A stretch of DNA of 64,000 nt from Glaciecola sp965658765 (GCA_965658765.1 CBFHTO010000005.1:1-64000); one strand, 5' to 3'; positions 34,785-43,354 are shown, counted from the first letter of the stretch. The notes: generated by a model not told the origin, from the sequence alone. Made by a program: numbers and translations.

Positions 34785-34802
34785 GCGACAACTAGTCTGA
34801 CA
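34785..34802 (-). repeat. Terminal inverted repeat of the IS (orfA side)
   Basis: Read on the minus strand this is TGTCAGACTAGTTGTCGC, differing from the other end only at position 6. Confidence 0.92.
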
Positions 34803-34974
34803 CAGGGGGTTTGCGTTGTAGCAATTATATAAACATGTCGCTTCGAAAACCTGATTTAAATCTAATAATTTATTTACCTATAGCCTGTTGAAGTTTTGAT
34901 ACTTACCAAATAACTGAATCTATCAACTTGTAAACCACCTCAAAATGATACTTCTTTAGATGCCCTGTGAGAGC

Positions 34975-35002
34975 TAATCCGGCCGCACTAATCCGGCCGC
35001 AC
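34975..35002. repeat. 14-bp tandem duplication at the 3' end of the flavin-reductase-like gene
   Basis: The sequence TAATCCGGCCGCAC occurs twice in direct succession (34975-34988 and 34989-35002). One copy holds the last codons and stop, the other lies just after. Since 14 is not a multiple of 3, the duplication has probably changed or replaced the original C-terminus. Confidence 0.85.
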
Positions 35003-35665
35003 TTTGGTAAACACACTTCCTAAATTCGCATATTGGTTTGCGCCTAGCCTAGCGAGCGGGTCTATTTTGCTAGCATCAATACTGATGCGATTGCCATTTT
35101 GTTCGACCGCATCATCATCAATGTATGTTTCGAGGATCTCAACGAAGATAAGCTGCTGTGGTGCATTTCCAATTTCTTGGCGCTGGTAGACTTTGCATAA
35201 AAAAGCGACTTTTGCGGAAGCGATTCTTTTTAAAGGCCACCCTTGATGTTCAACTAGGTCTAAATCACAGTGCTCCACCTCACTTTCACCGTACTTTAAG
35301 CTTGCAGCACTGGCACTCACCTGTTCATTGTGTGCCACACTCGCAATGTGAATAACACAATGTGCACCCTCTTGTAAGTTAGTAGATGTATCTTTTGGCT
35401 GGTTCTCGCTCTTTTTACCCAAAGACAGTACACACAAGGGAGGATCGCTACAAATCGCATTGAAATAAGAAAAGGGCGCTAAGTTATAGTTTTCTGCATC
35501 CGAGTGAGCTGTAAGCTCATTAACATCATCTGACGACGAGGGTTCTGGAGTGCTCCCAGTCTTTTCATTTTGGCTCAGTACCCAAGCAATAGGCCTTGGT
35601 ATAATTGTTTGTGTCATTAGATGGTAAATTTGCGATGGCGACTTATCTTTAAAATCTATATTCAA
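34988..35665 (-). CDS. Flavin-reductase-like / FMN-binding split-barrel protein
   Basis: 225 residues with features of the flavin reductase (DIM6/NTAB) family: I-I-P-R-P-I-A-W-V-L-S near the N-terminus and N-L-A-P-F-S-Y-F-N-A-I, which bind FMN in a split-barrel dimer. A hydrophilic insertion (about 34-60) separates these motifs. The final codons lie in a 14-bp tandem duplication that also contains the stop codon. The substrate is unknown; the gene stands alone next to the IS. Confidence 0.82.
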   Translation of the reverse strand: MNIDFKDKSPSQIYHLMTQTIIPRPIAWVLSQNEKTGSTPEPSSSDDVNELTAHSDAENYNLAPFSYFNAICSDPPLCVLSLGKKSENQPKDTSTNLQEGAHCVIHIASVAHNEQVSASAASLKYGESEVEHCDLDLVEHQGWPLKRIASAKVAFLCKVYQRQEIGNAPQQLIFVEILETYIDDDAVEQNGNRISIDASKIDPLARLGANQYANLGSVFTKVRPD

Positions 35666-35816
35666 TGTATTTTCTCTATATGTTTGATAATGTAACCAAG
35701 TGGCGTGGAGTCCAGTAAAGCCTTGTCTAGTTTGAAAACCATTAATGGACTCAGAAATTTAGTACGCTTTTTGACTCTATCAGATTAGTAAAATTAATAA
35801 AATAAGGTCTCCTAAT

Positions 35817-37553
35817 ATGCGCAAACCGCATTTTGTCCTAAATAAGTCTTCAAAAGTTCAAGTGTTAAAAATAAAGTTGTGTTGTTCATCACTCACAAAC
35901 TTTTTGTCTCACTATTTATCATGTTTTTTGTTATCACGTTCTTTGTTATCACGTTTTTTGCGACATTGTTCGTCACATACTTTGCCACACTGTTTTACAT
36001 ATTGTTTTTCATATAAAAAGGAACGCTCTATTTTACCACCTGCCTTTGTGTTGAACGTATCCTTACTTAAGTTGCTTGCTTTGGGTCTAACAGTGCTAGC
36101 TACATCTGCTTGTGTAGATTCTGCAGACTTAAAAGGTCAGAGTAAGCCTTCTAATGCAGAAGCATCGGCACAAAATAATAATCAAAACATATTAAGTGAA
36201 GCTGAAGATACTGCTGAGCAGCAAACTGAAAAAGAAGAGTCAGAAATATTCTTTGAGGAAGTTATGAACGCAGCGCCATTTTTACCCAAAAACACAAAAT
36301 CTAAACACTTGTTTACTTCCCTGCCTAATATCAAGGACAACCCGAAATATAAAACATCCTCGGATATTGGGGGATATCAGTCTGGCTGGGAAACGAGAAT
36401 CGCACACGATTGGGATTACTTTCGTGTACCCGAAGAAGATGGAAAAGTCTTGGTAATTGATATAAAAACAAAAAATCAAGTACCGGCATTTCGGTATCTT
36501 GCAAATGCTCAGACCCATGACACTCTTTACGAACCTTGGTCTTCCTCGAAAATTTTTGCCTATACTGGTGCAATTGCCGAACTTCGCAAACGCGGAATGC
36601 ACTCGCAAGGTAAGCTTGGTCAGCACCACATTGCTGATATGATCACGAGTATCAACAGTTACGATGTCCATGGGCTCGCAGATGGCAATAGTAACGCTCT
36701 TGCCACATTTTTTGCTAATGTAGCCACTCGTGAAAAACTTACCGCGCTTTTTCATGATGACTGGCTCAAATTAAATAACGAAAAAATCGCTTTTAGAGGC
36801 GCATATGGTCCTATCAGTTTCGAGCCAAATCCATTTGTATGGCAAGATTTGAACTCACAAAAAAAGAAGCCTTTAAACGCAATTAAACAAGCATCGGACG
36901 ACCCATTTTATCTACCATACCGATGTGATGAGTGCGGTATAACAGGCAATAAACCTATGACCACTCTAGCCCAAGCTGAATGGCTAAAACGTCTCGCGAT
37001 GCATACGCTCGACACAAGTACACAGCATCCAGAGTTAGAAGAAATAGACATTTTGAGTTTATTTTATGGCGCTGGGCATTCTAAAAATCCTGAAGACTTT
37101 GCCGGGATGACACTTGGTATTTCAACTATGTTACAACTTGCCATTGCCAAAGCTATTGAACCTGCAAACACTGGTGGAGATGCTATTGAAAAAATGTCTG
37201 CAAATGATACTCAGAGCATTACCTCCACCGATTCAGACGACAACAATATGAACGAAAATGCACGAGCAAGCTCTCAATGGGCTAAATCCGTGTTAGACAA
37301 CGCAACAAATGGTGAATGGAGAGTGTTTCAAAAAATTGGTTGGGGTCCAAGCGAAACACGCTCGACCTCAGAGAATGTGGTACTTGCTTATGTCATTTTG
37401 CCCAATTATAAAGGAGGAAAAGCCTTTGTAGTGGCAGCACAAACAGCAGTGCCCGAGGCAACTGAAGCAAACGTTGCCCTTGCTGGGTTAAAAATGCAAT
37501 CACTCTTAGACAAAAGCGTGAGCCAACTATTTAGAGAACACGAAAAAATATAG
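35817..37553 (+). CDS. Serine beta-lactamase/DD-peptidase-like lipoprotein
   Basis: 578 codons from the ATG at 35817. A hydrophobic segment (81-97) ends in a lipobox (L-A-T-S-A-C, Cys99). The enzyme part has S242-S-S-K245 (SxxK), S278-I-N280 followed by D-G-N-S-N-A-L-A like a class A SDN region, and K506-I-G508 (KTG-like). This points to a penicillin-recognising serine hydrolase acting on peptidoglycan peptides. The first 78 residues are odd: Cys-, Ser- and Leu-rich, with a 15-bp repeat. The true start may be GTG at 36048, though the ATG at 35817 is the one with a nearby AAGG. It is the left-most gene of the muropeptide locus. Confidence 0.7.
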   Translation: MRKPHFVLNKSSKVQVLKIKLCCSSLTNFLSHYLSCFLLSRSLLSRFLRHCSSHTLPHCFTYCFSYKKERSILPPAFVLNVSLLKLLALGLTVLATSACVDSADLKGQSKPSNAEASAQNNNQNILSEAEDTAEQQTEKEESEIFFEEVMNAAPFLPKNTKSKHLFTSLPNIKDNPKYKTSSDIGGYQSGWETRIAHDWDYFRVPEEDGKVLVIDIKTKNQVPAFRYLANAQTHDTLYEPWSSSKIFAYTGAIAELRKRGMHSQGKLGQHHIADMITSINSYDVHGLADGNSNALATFFANVATREKLTALFHDDWLKLNNEKIAFRGAYGPISFEPNPFVWQDLNSQKKKPLNAIKQASDDPFYLPYRCDECGITGNKPMTTLAQAEWLKRLAMHTLDTSTQHPELEEIDILSLFYGAGHSKNPEDFAGMTLGISTMLQLAIAKAIEPANTGGDAIEKMSANDTQSITSTDSDDNNMNENARASSQWAKSVLDNATNGEWRVFQKIGWGPSETRSTSENVVLAYVILPNYKGGKAFVVAAQTAVPEATEANVALAGLKMQSLLDKSVSQLFREHEKI

Positions 37554-37642
37554 GGACTATTTTATAAGCTGTGTTATTTGCCGTTTTAGGAGCTATGTTT
37601 TGGTCTGTTTTTTGGGCATTTTTTTTGGGTGTTTTTTTAGGG

Positions 37643-38845
37643 CTATGAAACATAGACCCGAGGCACTCTTTTGGAAACCCTAGTCATTAGTTCATATGCA
37701 ATCGTGCCGATATGTTCCGCTACTTCATTTATAGGAAGCTTGTCTCCCCACAGTTGAACGCAATCACCAATCTTGATATCGGGGCTATCTGTTACGTCAA
37801 AGGTCAACATGTCCATCGAGACTCTTCCAACTAATGGAATAATCCCCTTATTACAAAAAGCAGGCGTGCCGGTAGGGGCATGTCGAGGGTAACCATCTGC
37901 ATATCCAATCGCGACCGTTGCAATGACACTATCTCGATGAGCTCGCCATGTTGCGCCATACCCCACTGAATCGCCTTTTGGAATATGTCTTAATCCAATG
38001 ACAGGAGCATGTAAACTCATGACCGGCTCAAGTGCTGCATGCTTAAAATCAGGTTCAAACGGCGTTGCACCATACATTGCGATACCCAACCTAACATAAT
38101 CTTTACGCGCATTTTGAAAGCGAATATTTGTAGCCGAATTAGCAATGCATAAAGGCATATCTAAGTTCTGAGCATAATTTAAAAAGTCTTGGATTTGATA
38201 TTCAGCATGTTTGGGATCGCTTTCATCAGCGCACGCTAAGTGAGTGCAAAGCGCAGTATGTTCATCCACTAACTCAGGATAGTGTTCACAAATAGAGTTT
38301 ATCTCTTGAAGCTGAAAGCCCAAGCGATGCATACCAGAATCGAACTTAAACCAACAAGACGAAGCACTTTCTATAGAGGATTTGGCTCCCAACTTAGCAT
38401 AAAAGGCCTTCATAGCATCAAGCTGCCATTGTGAATGCAACATCCAAGTAATCGAGTGTTGCTCACCCTGCTCGATATCGCTTATTTCGTGAGGGCCTTG
38501 CATAACTAGAATGCGCTTTTCTATGCCTTTTTCTCTCAGTTCCAAGGCTTCGCTCAAAAAAGCAACGCCGAGCATATCCACCTCAGACTCAATAAATTGG
38601 CTTACTTCAAATGCTCCATTTCCATAGGCGTCAGCTTTCACGATGGCGACTACTTTGGTACGACAATCATGTTCCGCGTTATCACTCTTTAGGCTCTTTT
38701 CAAGCTTTTGATTACGCTTATCAAAAAATGCCTCTTTCTCATCACTATTTGCAGCTTGTTTATCACTCCAAGCAATCGACCTTAGCAAGGAAAGGTTAGA
38801 TTGCAGAGCCTTAAGATTGATAATTGCTTTTGTCTGACGTGCCAT
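37643..38845 (-). CDS. alr: Alanine racemase
   Basis: 400 residues, longer than the usual 360 because of a charged insertion (about residues 26-62) before the PLP-lysine motif A-I-V-K-A-D-A-Y-G. The catalytic Tyr lies in S-V-G-Y-G-A-T-W, and the other PLP-barrel signatures (A-N-S-A-T, R-V-S-M-D-M) are present. It interconverts L- and D-alanine. In this setting it could turn D-Ala freed from peptidoglycan into usable L-Ala. It diverges from the symporter-murQ operon across a region carrying the candidate operator, so it may share its regulation. Confidence 0.93.
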   Translation of the reverse strand: MARQTKAIINLKALQSNLSLLRSIAWSDKQAANSDEKEAFFDKRNQKLEKSLKSDNAEHDCRTKVVAIVKADAYGNGAFEVSQFIESEVDMLGVAFLSEALELREKGIEKRILVMQGPHEISDIEQGEQHSITWMLHSQWQLDAMKAFYAKLGAKSSIESASSCWFKFDSGMHRLGFQLQEINSICEHYPELVDEHTALCTHLACADESDPKHAEYQIQDFLNYAQNLDMPLCIANSATNIRFQNARKDYVRLGIAMYGATPFEPDFKHAALEPVMSLHAPVIGLRHIPKGDSVGYGATWRAHRDSVIATVAIGYADGYPRHAPTGTPAFCNKGIIPLVGRVSMDMLTFDVTDSPDIKIGDCVQLWGDKLPINEVAEHIGTIAYELMTRVSKRVPRVYVS

Positions 38846-39231
38846 TGAGCGCTCAACTAGTTACATACGCATAATTTCATTCTATTTGACTTATTAAGGT
38901 TTTTCACTCGAATTATTGTATTAATTCCAATTTTATGCATAAACTTGGAATAATTTATTACTAATGCCCAATGTAAATTTATCATTTGATAGACAGCCGC
39001 CAAACTTCGGACTGTTTTTTACTAAAAAAAATCGAATTTATCGCCTATATGTCGAGAACTTTCGTATTGTTAATGTTAGTAATTTTACTGTATCAAATTT
39101 GACCTAAAATACCTCTGCCCAAACAGGAGAAAAAGACCATCTTATTCAGTCATAAGCCTTACTTAAAGACCAAACAATATGCTTCATGCAAAACATATGT
39201 GCAAAATACAAAGTGCGACATTGGTGTTTAA
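38846..39231. promoter_or_regulatory. Divergent control region between alr and the symporter-murQ operon
   Basis: This 386-bp A/T-rich gap contains a 28-bp near-perfect palindrome (38924-38951). Its outer arms are ATTCCAA and TTGGAAT, with TTTATGCATAAA in the middle; arms match at 13 of 14 positions. Its right arm runs into TTGGAATAATTTATTA (38945-38960), which resembles sites upstream of the regulator gene and the TonB receptor gene. The rest of the gap contains no credible coding sequence. Confidence 0.6.
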
Positions 39232-40836
39232 ATGATTAATCAATTTTCGGCATTGGACTGGTCTATTTTTGCTGCCTATGGCTTGATATTAATAGGCACC
39301 GGTCTATGGTTCAACAGAAAAGCCCAATCTAGCTCCGATTACTTCCTCGCAGGCAATCAAATGCCAATTTGGCTGGTCGGCATTTCGGTACTGGCGACTT
39401 CACAGTCAGCTGCAACTTTTCTTGGCGGACCAGATCAGGGATATAGAGGTGATTTAACCTACTTAGCAACTAATATTGCCGGTGTCATTGCTGCCGTGTT
39501 CGTTGCCAAATTTTTAATGCCAAAGTTCTATCAGTTTAAAGTGTTTACCGTATATGAGTTGCTGGCGCAGCGATTTGGCGATAAATCAATGTATCAGGCG
39601 GGAGCGGTTTACCTAGTGGGCAGGATGTTTGCTAGTGGGGCGCGCTTATATATGGCAGCAATTGCGGTAGCGATGATTTTATTTGGAGACATAGAAACAT
39701 CGAGCGTGATGTCATCGATTTTAGTAATCGCCGGAATTGGTTTTGTTTACACAGTTTATGGCGGCATACGCAGTGTCATATATAGCGACATGATACAAGC
39801 TCTAGTGTATATATCTGCCGCTTTACTGGTTTTAACATACCTTTTGCATAGCATACCTGCTGACCTTTCAACCATTATCGCAGCATTACAGGAGCCTGGC
39901 GAAGACCAAGCGTCAAAACTCACTTTTCTCGACTTTCGATTTAACCTCGGGGGTGAAGGAGTATTTGGTTTTTGGTCTATTGTTACTGGCTTTGTACTTC
40001 TGAACATTGCGGCTTTTGGCCTTGATCAAGATGTGAGTCAAAGAATGCTCACTTGCAAAGATGCAAAGAGCGCAAGCAAGGCCATGGTGAGTTCGATTAT
40101 AATGGGCATACCCGTTGTCTTAATTTTTGTTTGTATAGGCTTATTGCTCTTTGTCTATTATCAACGCCCCGACATAATGAACTCTGGCCTGACCGAAAGC
40201 CCTACGCCTGAGTTTGTTGGTCAAACTGTAACTATATTTATGTACTACGTCCTTACCGACCTACCAAACGGCATTAAAGCAATAGTGACCATTGGAATTG
40301 TTGCAGCAGCGCTCTCTACCTTAAATTCGGGCTTAAATAGTATGTCATCTGTTGCAGTACAAGATCTTTACAAAGGATTATATTGCAAAGTTATACGAGG
40401 TAGAGAAGCCAGCGAGAAGGCTCTTGTTCGCGCGGGGCGCATCAGCATGGGAGTCGTAGCCTTACTGCTGAGCTCAATGGCTGCACTTTGTTACTATTGG
40501 CAACAATACACTGATACACCATTATTAGCGTTTGCGCTGAGCGTGATGGTATTTTCTTACAGCGGATTGTTAGGTGTGTATTTTACGGCTTTATTTACGC
40601 AAAGAGGCTCACCGAAGAGTATCGTCGCTGCGCTCATAGTAGGTTTTAGCTTACCCGTACTAATGCAGCCTTATGTGCAAACATTGTATTTACCGGAGTA
40701 CCTACAATTTGAACTTAATTTTTCATATCAACTCGTTGTCTCTACTTTTTTTGCAACACTTGTTTGTTGTGCTGGAAAAGTAGACACGCCATTGCAGTTT
40801 AAAGCCCTCAATGAAGTTGGCGTAGAAAAATCATGA
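39232..40836 (+). CDS. Sodium:solute symporter (SSS family), probable MurNAc or muropeptide-sugar importer
   Basis: 534 residues with about 13 transmembrane helices and the SSS fold: N-terminal S-S-D-Y-F-L-A-G-N, then S-A-A-T-F-L-G-G-P-D and conserved helix regions through A-A-L-S-T-L-N-S-G-L-N-S. Such proteins import sugars or other small solutes with Na+. Its stop overlaps the murQ start by 4 bp, so transport and MurNAc-6-P cleavage are translationally coupled. That suggests unphosphorylated MurNAc or a derivative as substrate, replacing the MurP PTS transporter. The substrate is inferred from context. Confidence 0.85.
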   Translation: MINQFSALDWSIFAAYGLILIGTGLWFNRKAQSSSDYFLAGNQMPIWLVGISVLATSQSAATFLGGPDQGYRGDLTYLATNIAGVIAAVFVAKFLMPKFYQFKVFTVYELLAQRFGDKSMYQAGAVYLVGRMFASGARLYMAAIAVAMILFGDIETSSVMSSILVIAGIGFVYTVYGGIRSVIYSDMIQALVYISAALLVLTYLLHSIPADLSTIIAALQEPGEDQASKLTFLDFRFNLGGEGVFGFWSIVTGFVLLNIAAFGLDQDVSQRMLTCKDAKSASKAMVSSIIMGIPVVLIFVCIGLLLFVYYQRPDIMNSGLTESPTPEFVGQTVTIFMYYVLTDLPNGIKAIVTIGIVAAALSTLNSGLNSMSSVAVQDLYKGLYCKVIRGREASEKALVRAGRISMGVVALLLSSMAALCYYWQQYTDTPLLAFALSVMVFSYSGLLGVYFTALFTQRGSPKSIVAALIVGFSLPVLMQPYVQTLYLPEYLQFELNFSYQLVVSTFFATLVCCAGKVDTPLQFKALNEVGVEKS

Positions 40837-41795
40837 AGGAATTAGAGTCTATGCATGCGAATAGCCTAAGCACAAAAGAGTTAATTGAACAGCTCGAAAG
40901 TTTAGTATCAGAGGGTCGAAACCCAAATACCATGCAATTAGATCAATTGAATACAGTCGACTTGCTAACGGTGATTAATCAAGAGGATCAAAAGGTTGCA
41001 TTGGCCGTTGCGCGAGCAATTCCATTTATTGCTGACGCTGTAAATGCCGCGGTTGATTGCATACAAAAAGGTGGTCGCTTAATTTATCTTGGTGCCGGTA
41101 CAAGCGGAAGATTGGGGATCTTAGATGCCGTTGAATGCAGACCAACTTTTAGTGTGTCAGACGATTTAGTCATTGGCTTAATTGCGGGCGGCGAGAGAGC
41201 CATTATACATGCAGTCGAAGGGGCTGAAGATGACAAGCAAAATGGACAATCGGATCTCGAAGCGATCGGGCTTACAAGCAACGATATTGTAATTGGCATT
41301 GCAGCAAGCGGGCGCACTCCCTATGTCATCGGAGGTCTTGAATATGCGAACTCTTTATCGTGCGTAACTGCTTCATTAGTATGCAACCCAAAATCAGAGA
41401 TGTTAAGCGTTGCCAAAATAGGCATTTGCGCTGAAGTTGGCCCAGAATGTTTGACAGGCTCCACAAGAATGAAATCAGGAACGGCCCAAAAATTAATTCT
41501 CAACATGATCAGCACTGCCACAATGGTTCGCCTTGGTAAGGTTTACGAAAACTTAATGATTGATGTCAATGCAACGAATCAAAAGTTGCAAGCTCGCGCG
41601 ATCAGAATAGTCATGCAGGCCACTCAATGTTCTCAAGATGTTGCGAAAGCCGCACTCAATCGCTCCAATAACAGCGCCAAGCTCGCAATATTAATGATTT
41701 TGACGAATAAGGATGCAGCATCTGCCAAAGAGATATTAGCAGAAAGTAGCGGTCAGTTAAGAGTGGCGATACAGAACTCTGACGACAAAAACTAA
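40833..41795 (+). CDS. murQ: N-acetylmuramic acid 6-phosphate etherase
   Basis: 320 residues with the SIS-fold etherase signatures: L-G-A-G-T-S-G-R-L-G-I-L-D-A, catalytic-region Glu101 in A-V-E-C-R-P-T-F and Glu132 in A-V-E-G-A-E-D-D, and G-S-T-R-M-K-S-G-T-A. MurQ removes the lactyl ether from MurNAc-6-P, giving GlcNAc-6-P and lactate. It overlaps the symporter gene by 4 bp and the namZ gene by 1 bp (TAATG). A second start 6 codons in, also near an AAGGA, is possible. Confidence 0.96.
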   Translation: MKELESMHANSLSTKELIEQLESLVSEGRNPNTMQLDQLNTVDLLTVINQEDQKVALAVARAIPFIADAVNAAVDCIQKGGRLIYLGAGTSGRLGILDAVECRPTFSVSDDLVIGLIAGGERAIIHAVEGAEDDKQNGQSDLEAIGLTSNDIVIGIAASGRTPYVIGGLEYANSLSCVTASLVCNPKSEMLSVAKIGICAEVGPECLTGSTRMKSGTAQKLILNMISTATMVRLGKVYENLMIDVNATNQKLQARAIRIVMQATQCSQDVAKAALNRSNNSAKLAILMILTNKDAASAKEILAESSGQLRVAIQNSDDKN

Positions 41796-43303
41796 TGCTC
41801 AAAACCTATCGACGCAAGAGTGAATTGCATTATTTTTTAACATGCAGTCGGTTTTCTTACAGCTTTAAATTGCCCTCGCACTCATCGCTTGTTTTTTTAA
41901 TTTTTTATCTTTTTTCCAGTTCTGCAATCGCCGAACAACACCAAATCACACCAGCGATGGTAAATTTACCGCACACGCAGAGCACTTCCGATTATGGAGT
42001 TTTGAATCAGCTGTTCCCCTATCAAGGAACTTTTAATCAAGGGGTTTTTAATGAACGAGCCTTCAAGCAAATAGTTTTTAATCAAGAAGCTACCAGTCAA
42101 GAAGTTTTCAATCAAGAAGCCTCCAATCAAGAAGCGTTCAATCAGGAAGCTTCAACTCGCAAAACGTTAACACAAGGTAATTTAAACAAGCATCCTATAG
42201 CCAAAAATCTACTCCTCGGGATTGACCAGAAAAATAAATACCTGCCGCTTCTCAAGGGAAAAAAAGTCGGCCTGGTAGTCAATCAAACCAGTGTTACAAG
42301 GGAGCAGCATCTAGCAGACTTACTGATTCAAAATGGCATTAACGTAAAGGTTTTGTTTGCACCTGAACATGGTATCCGAGGCAATAAAGGTGCAGGAGAA
42401 CACATAGATGATGGCAAAGATCACTTAACTGGCGTGCCTATTCAATCAATTTACGGAAAGCAAAAATCACCACCAGAAGCGCTTATGCTAGATATAGATG
42501 TTATCGTATTTGACATTCAAGATGTTGGTCTTCGATTTTATACCTACATAAGTTCGATGCACTATATGATGCAAGCATCCGCAAAGTATGGCGTTGAGTT
42601 TCTTGTACTAGACAGACCAAACCCAAATGGCATGTACACCCAAGGACCAATACTAGATAAGAAGTTTCAATCTTTTGTTGGCATGCATCCTATTCCTGTC
42701 TTGCATGGTTTGACCGTCGGTGAATTAGCACTAATGATAAAAGGAGAGCGCTGGATTGAGAATGCAGATAAATTGGATCTCAAGGTCATTACTGTCCAAG
42801 GCTATGCCAAAAGTCTAGCTTATTCGGTTCCAGTCCCTCCGAGTCCTAATCTTCCAAACGATATTGCAATTCAACTATACCCATCCCTATGTTTTTTTGA
42901 ACCTACCATCGTAAGTATAGGACGAGGCACGACAATCCCATTTCAAATGATCGGGCATGATGAGCTTAATTTAGGGGATTTTAAGATCACCCCAATGTCC
43001 ATGCCTTATTCAGCGCCAAGCCCTAAATTAGAGGGGAAAGAGCTTTTCGCCATGGACTTGAGGGACTCAGGTATTTCTGGGTTAAACCTTTCCTTGCTAG
43101 AGGCAATTTACAAACAAAGCGTTATTGAAAAAATGAATTTTTTTACATCACCCAACTTTTTCGACAAACTCGCTGGCACGGATTCAATCAGAAAGGCCCT
43201 TCTTGCTGGCCGCAGTCTGAAAGACCTTGAACAGACTTGGGCACCCGCCCTCTCACAGTACAAAAAAATGCGTGAAGTCTACTTACTTTATCCTCAAAAC
43301 TGA
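41795..43303 (+). CDS. namZ: Exo-beta-N-acetylmuramidase NamZ (DUF1343, GH171)
   Basis: 502 residues. A signal sequence (hydrophobic about 30-47) is followed by a low-complexity five-residue repeat region (about 80-124) and the DUF1343 domain (about 140-500): G-L-V-V-N-Q-T-S-V-T, F-A-P-E-H-G-I-R-G, F-D-I-Q-D-V-G-L-R-F-Y-T-Y, L-D-R-P-N-P, P-S-P-N-L-P. DUF1343 includes NamZ of B. subtilis, which removes terminal MurNAc from peptidoglycan fragments. The gene starts within the murQ stop codon, so cleavage and sugar catabolism are co-expressed. Export to the periplasm is inferred from the signal sequence. Confidence 0.88.
   Translation: MLKTYRRKSELHYFLTCSRFSYSFKLPSHSSLVFLIFYLFSSSAIAEQHQITPAMVNLPHTQSTSDYGVLNQLFPYQGTFNQGVFNERAFKQIVFNQEATSQEVFNQEASNQEAFNQEASTRKTLTQGNLNKHPIAKNLLLGIDQKNKYLPLLKGKKVGLVVNQTSVTREQHLADLLIQNGINVKVLFAPEHGIRGNKGAGEHIDDGKDHLTGVPIQSIYGKQKSPPEALMLDIDVIVFDIQDVGLRFYTYISSMHYMMQASAKYGVEFLVLDRPNPNGMYTQGPILDKKFQSFVGMHPIPVLHGLTVGELALMIKGERWIENADKLDLKVITVQGYAKSLAYSVPVPPSPNLPNDIAIQLYPSLCFFEPTIVSIGRGTTIPFQMIGHDELNLGDFKITPMSMPYSAPSPKLEGKELFAMDLRDSGISGLNLSLLEAIYKQSVIEKMNFFTSPNFFDKLAGTDSIRKALLAGRSLKDLEQTWAPALSQYKKMREVYLLYPQN
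42032..42166 (+). repeat. In-frame 15-bp minisatellite in the namZ gene
   Basis: Nine consecutive 15-bp units encode five-residue repeats of the type F/S-N-Q-E-A (FNQGV, FNERA, FKQIV, FNQEA, TSQEV, FNQEA, SNQEA, FNQEA, STRKT). The central five units are most alike at the DNA level (AATCAAGAAGC core). It lies between the signal peptide and the catalytic domain and would form a Gln/Glu-rich linker. Copy number could vary without breaking the frame. Confidence 0.9.
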
Positions 43304-43354
43304 GCCAAATCGAAGGCTTCCACCTATACAATATTTAAAATTATGAGAGCTAAT

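Larger units (their letters stand above)
33178..34802 (-). mobile_element. IS3-family insertion sequence
   Basis: The 1625-bp element is bounded by 18-bp terminal inverted repeats. The left end reads TGTCAAACTAGTTGTCGC (33178-33195), and the right end is its reverse complement with one mismatch (34785-34802). It encodes two overlapping-phase transposase genes, orfA and orfB, joined by an A6G slippery site. Ends of the form TG...CA and the two-frame layout are typical of IS3. The flanks (GTT left, CAG right) show no short target duplication, so the copy may have recombined since insertion. Confidence 0.92.

Noticed and set aside
33171..34810. Search for a target-site duplication flanking the IS
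   Set aside because: Left flank GCGTT and right flank CAGGG share no 3-5 bp direct repeat, even when shifting the ends by one or two bases.
42032..42166. FNQEA repeats considered as a pentapeptide-repeat (A-D/N-L-x-x) protein
   Set aside because: The periodicity is five, but Ala and the hydrophobic residue are not in the A-N-L order and the stretch is too short for a quadrilateral helix; it is better seen as a linker minisatellite.
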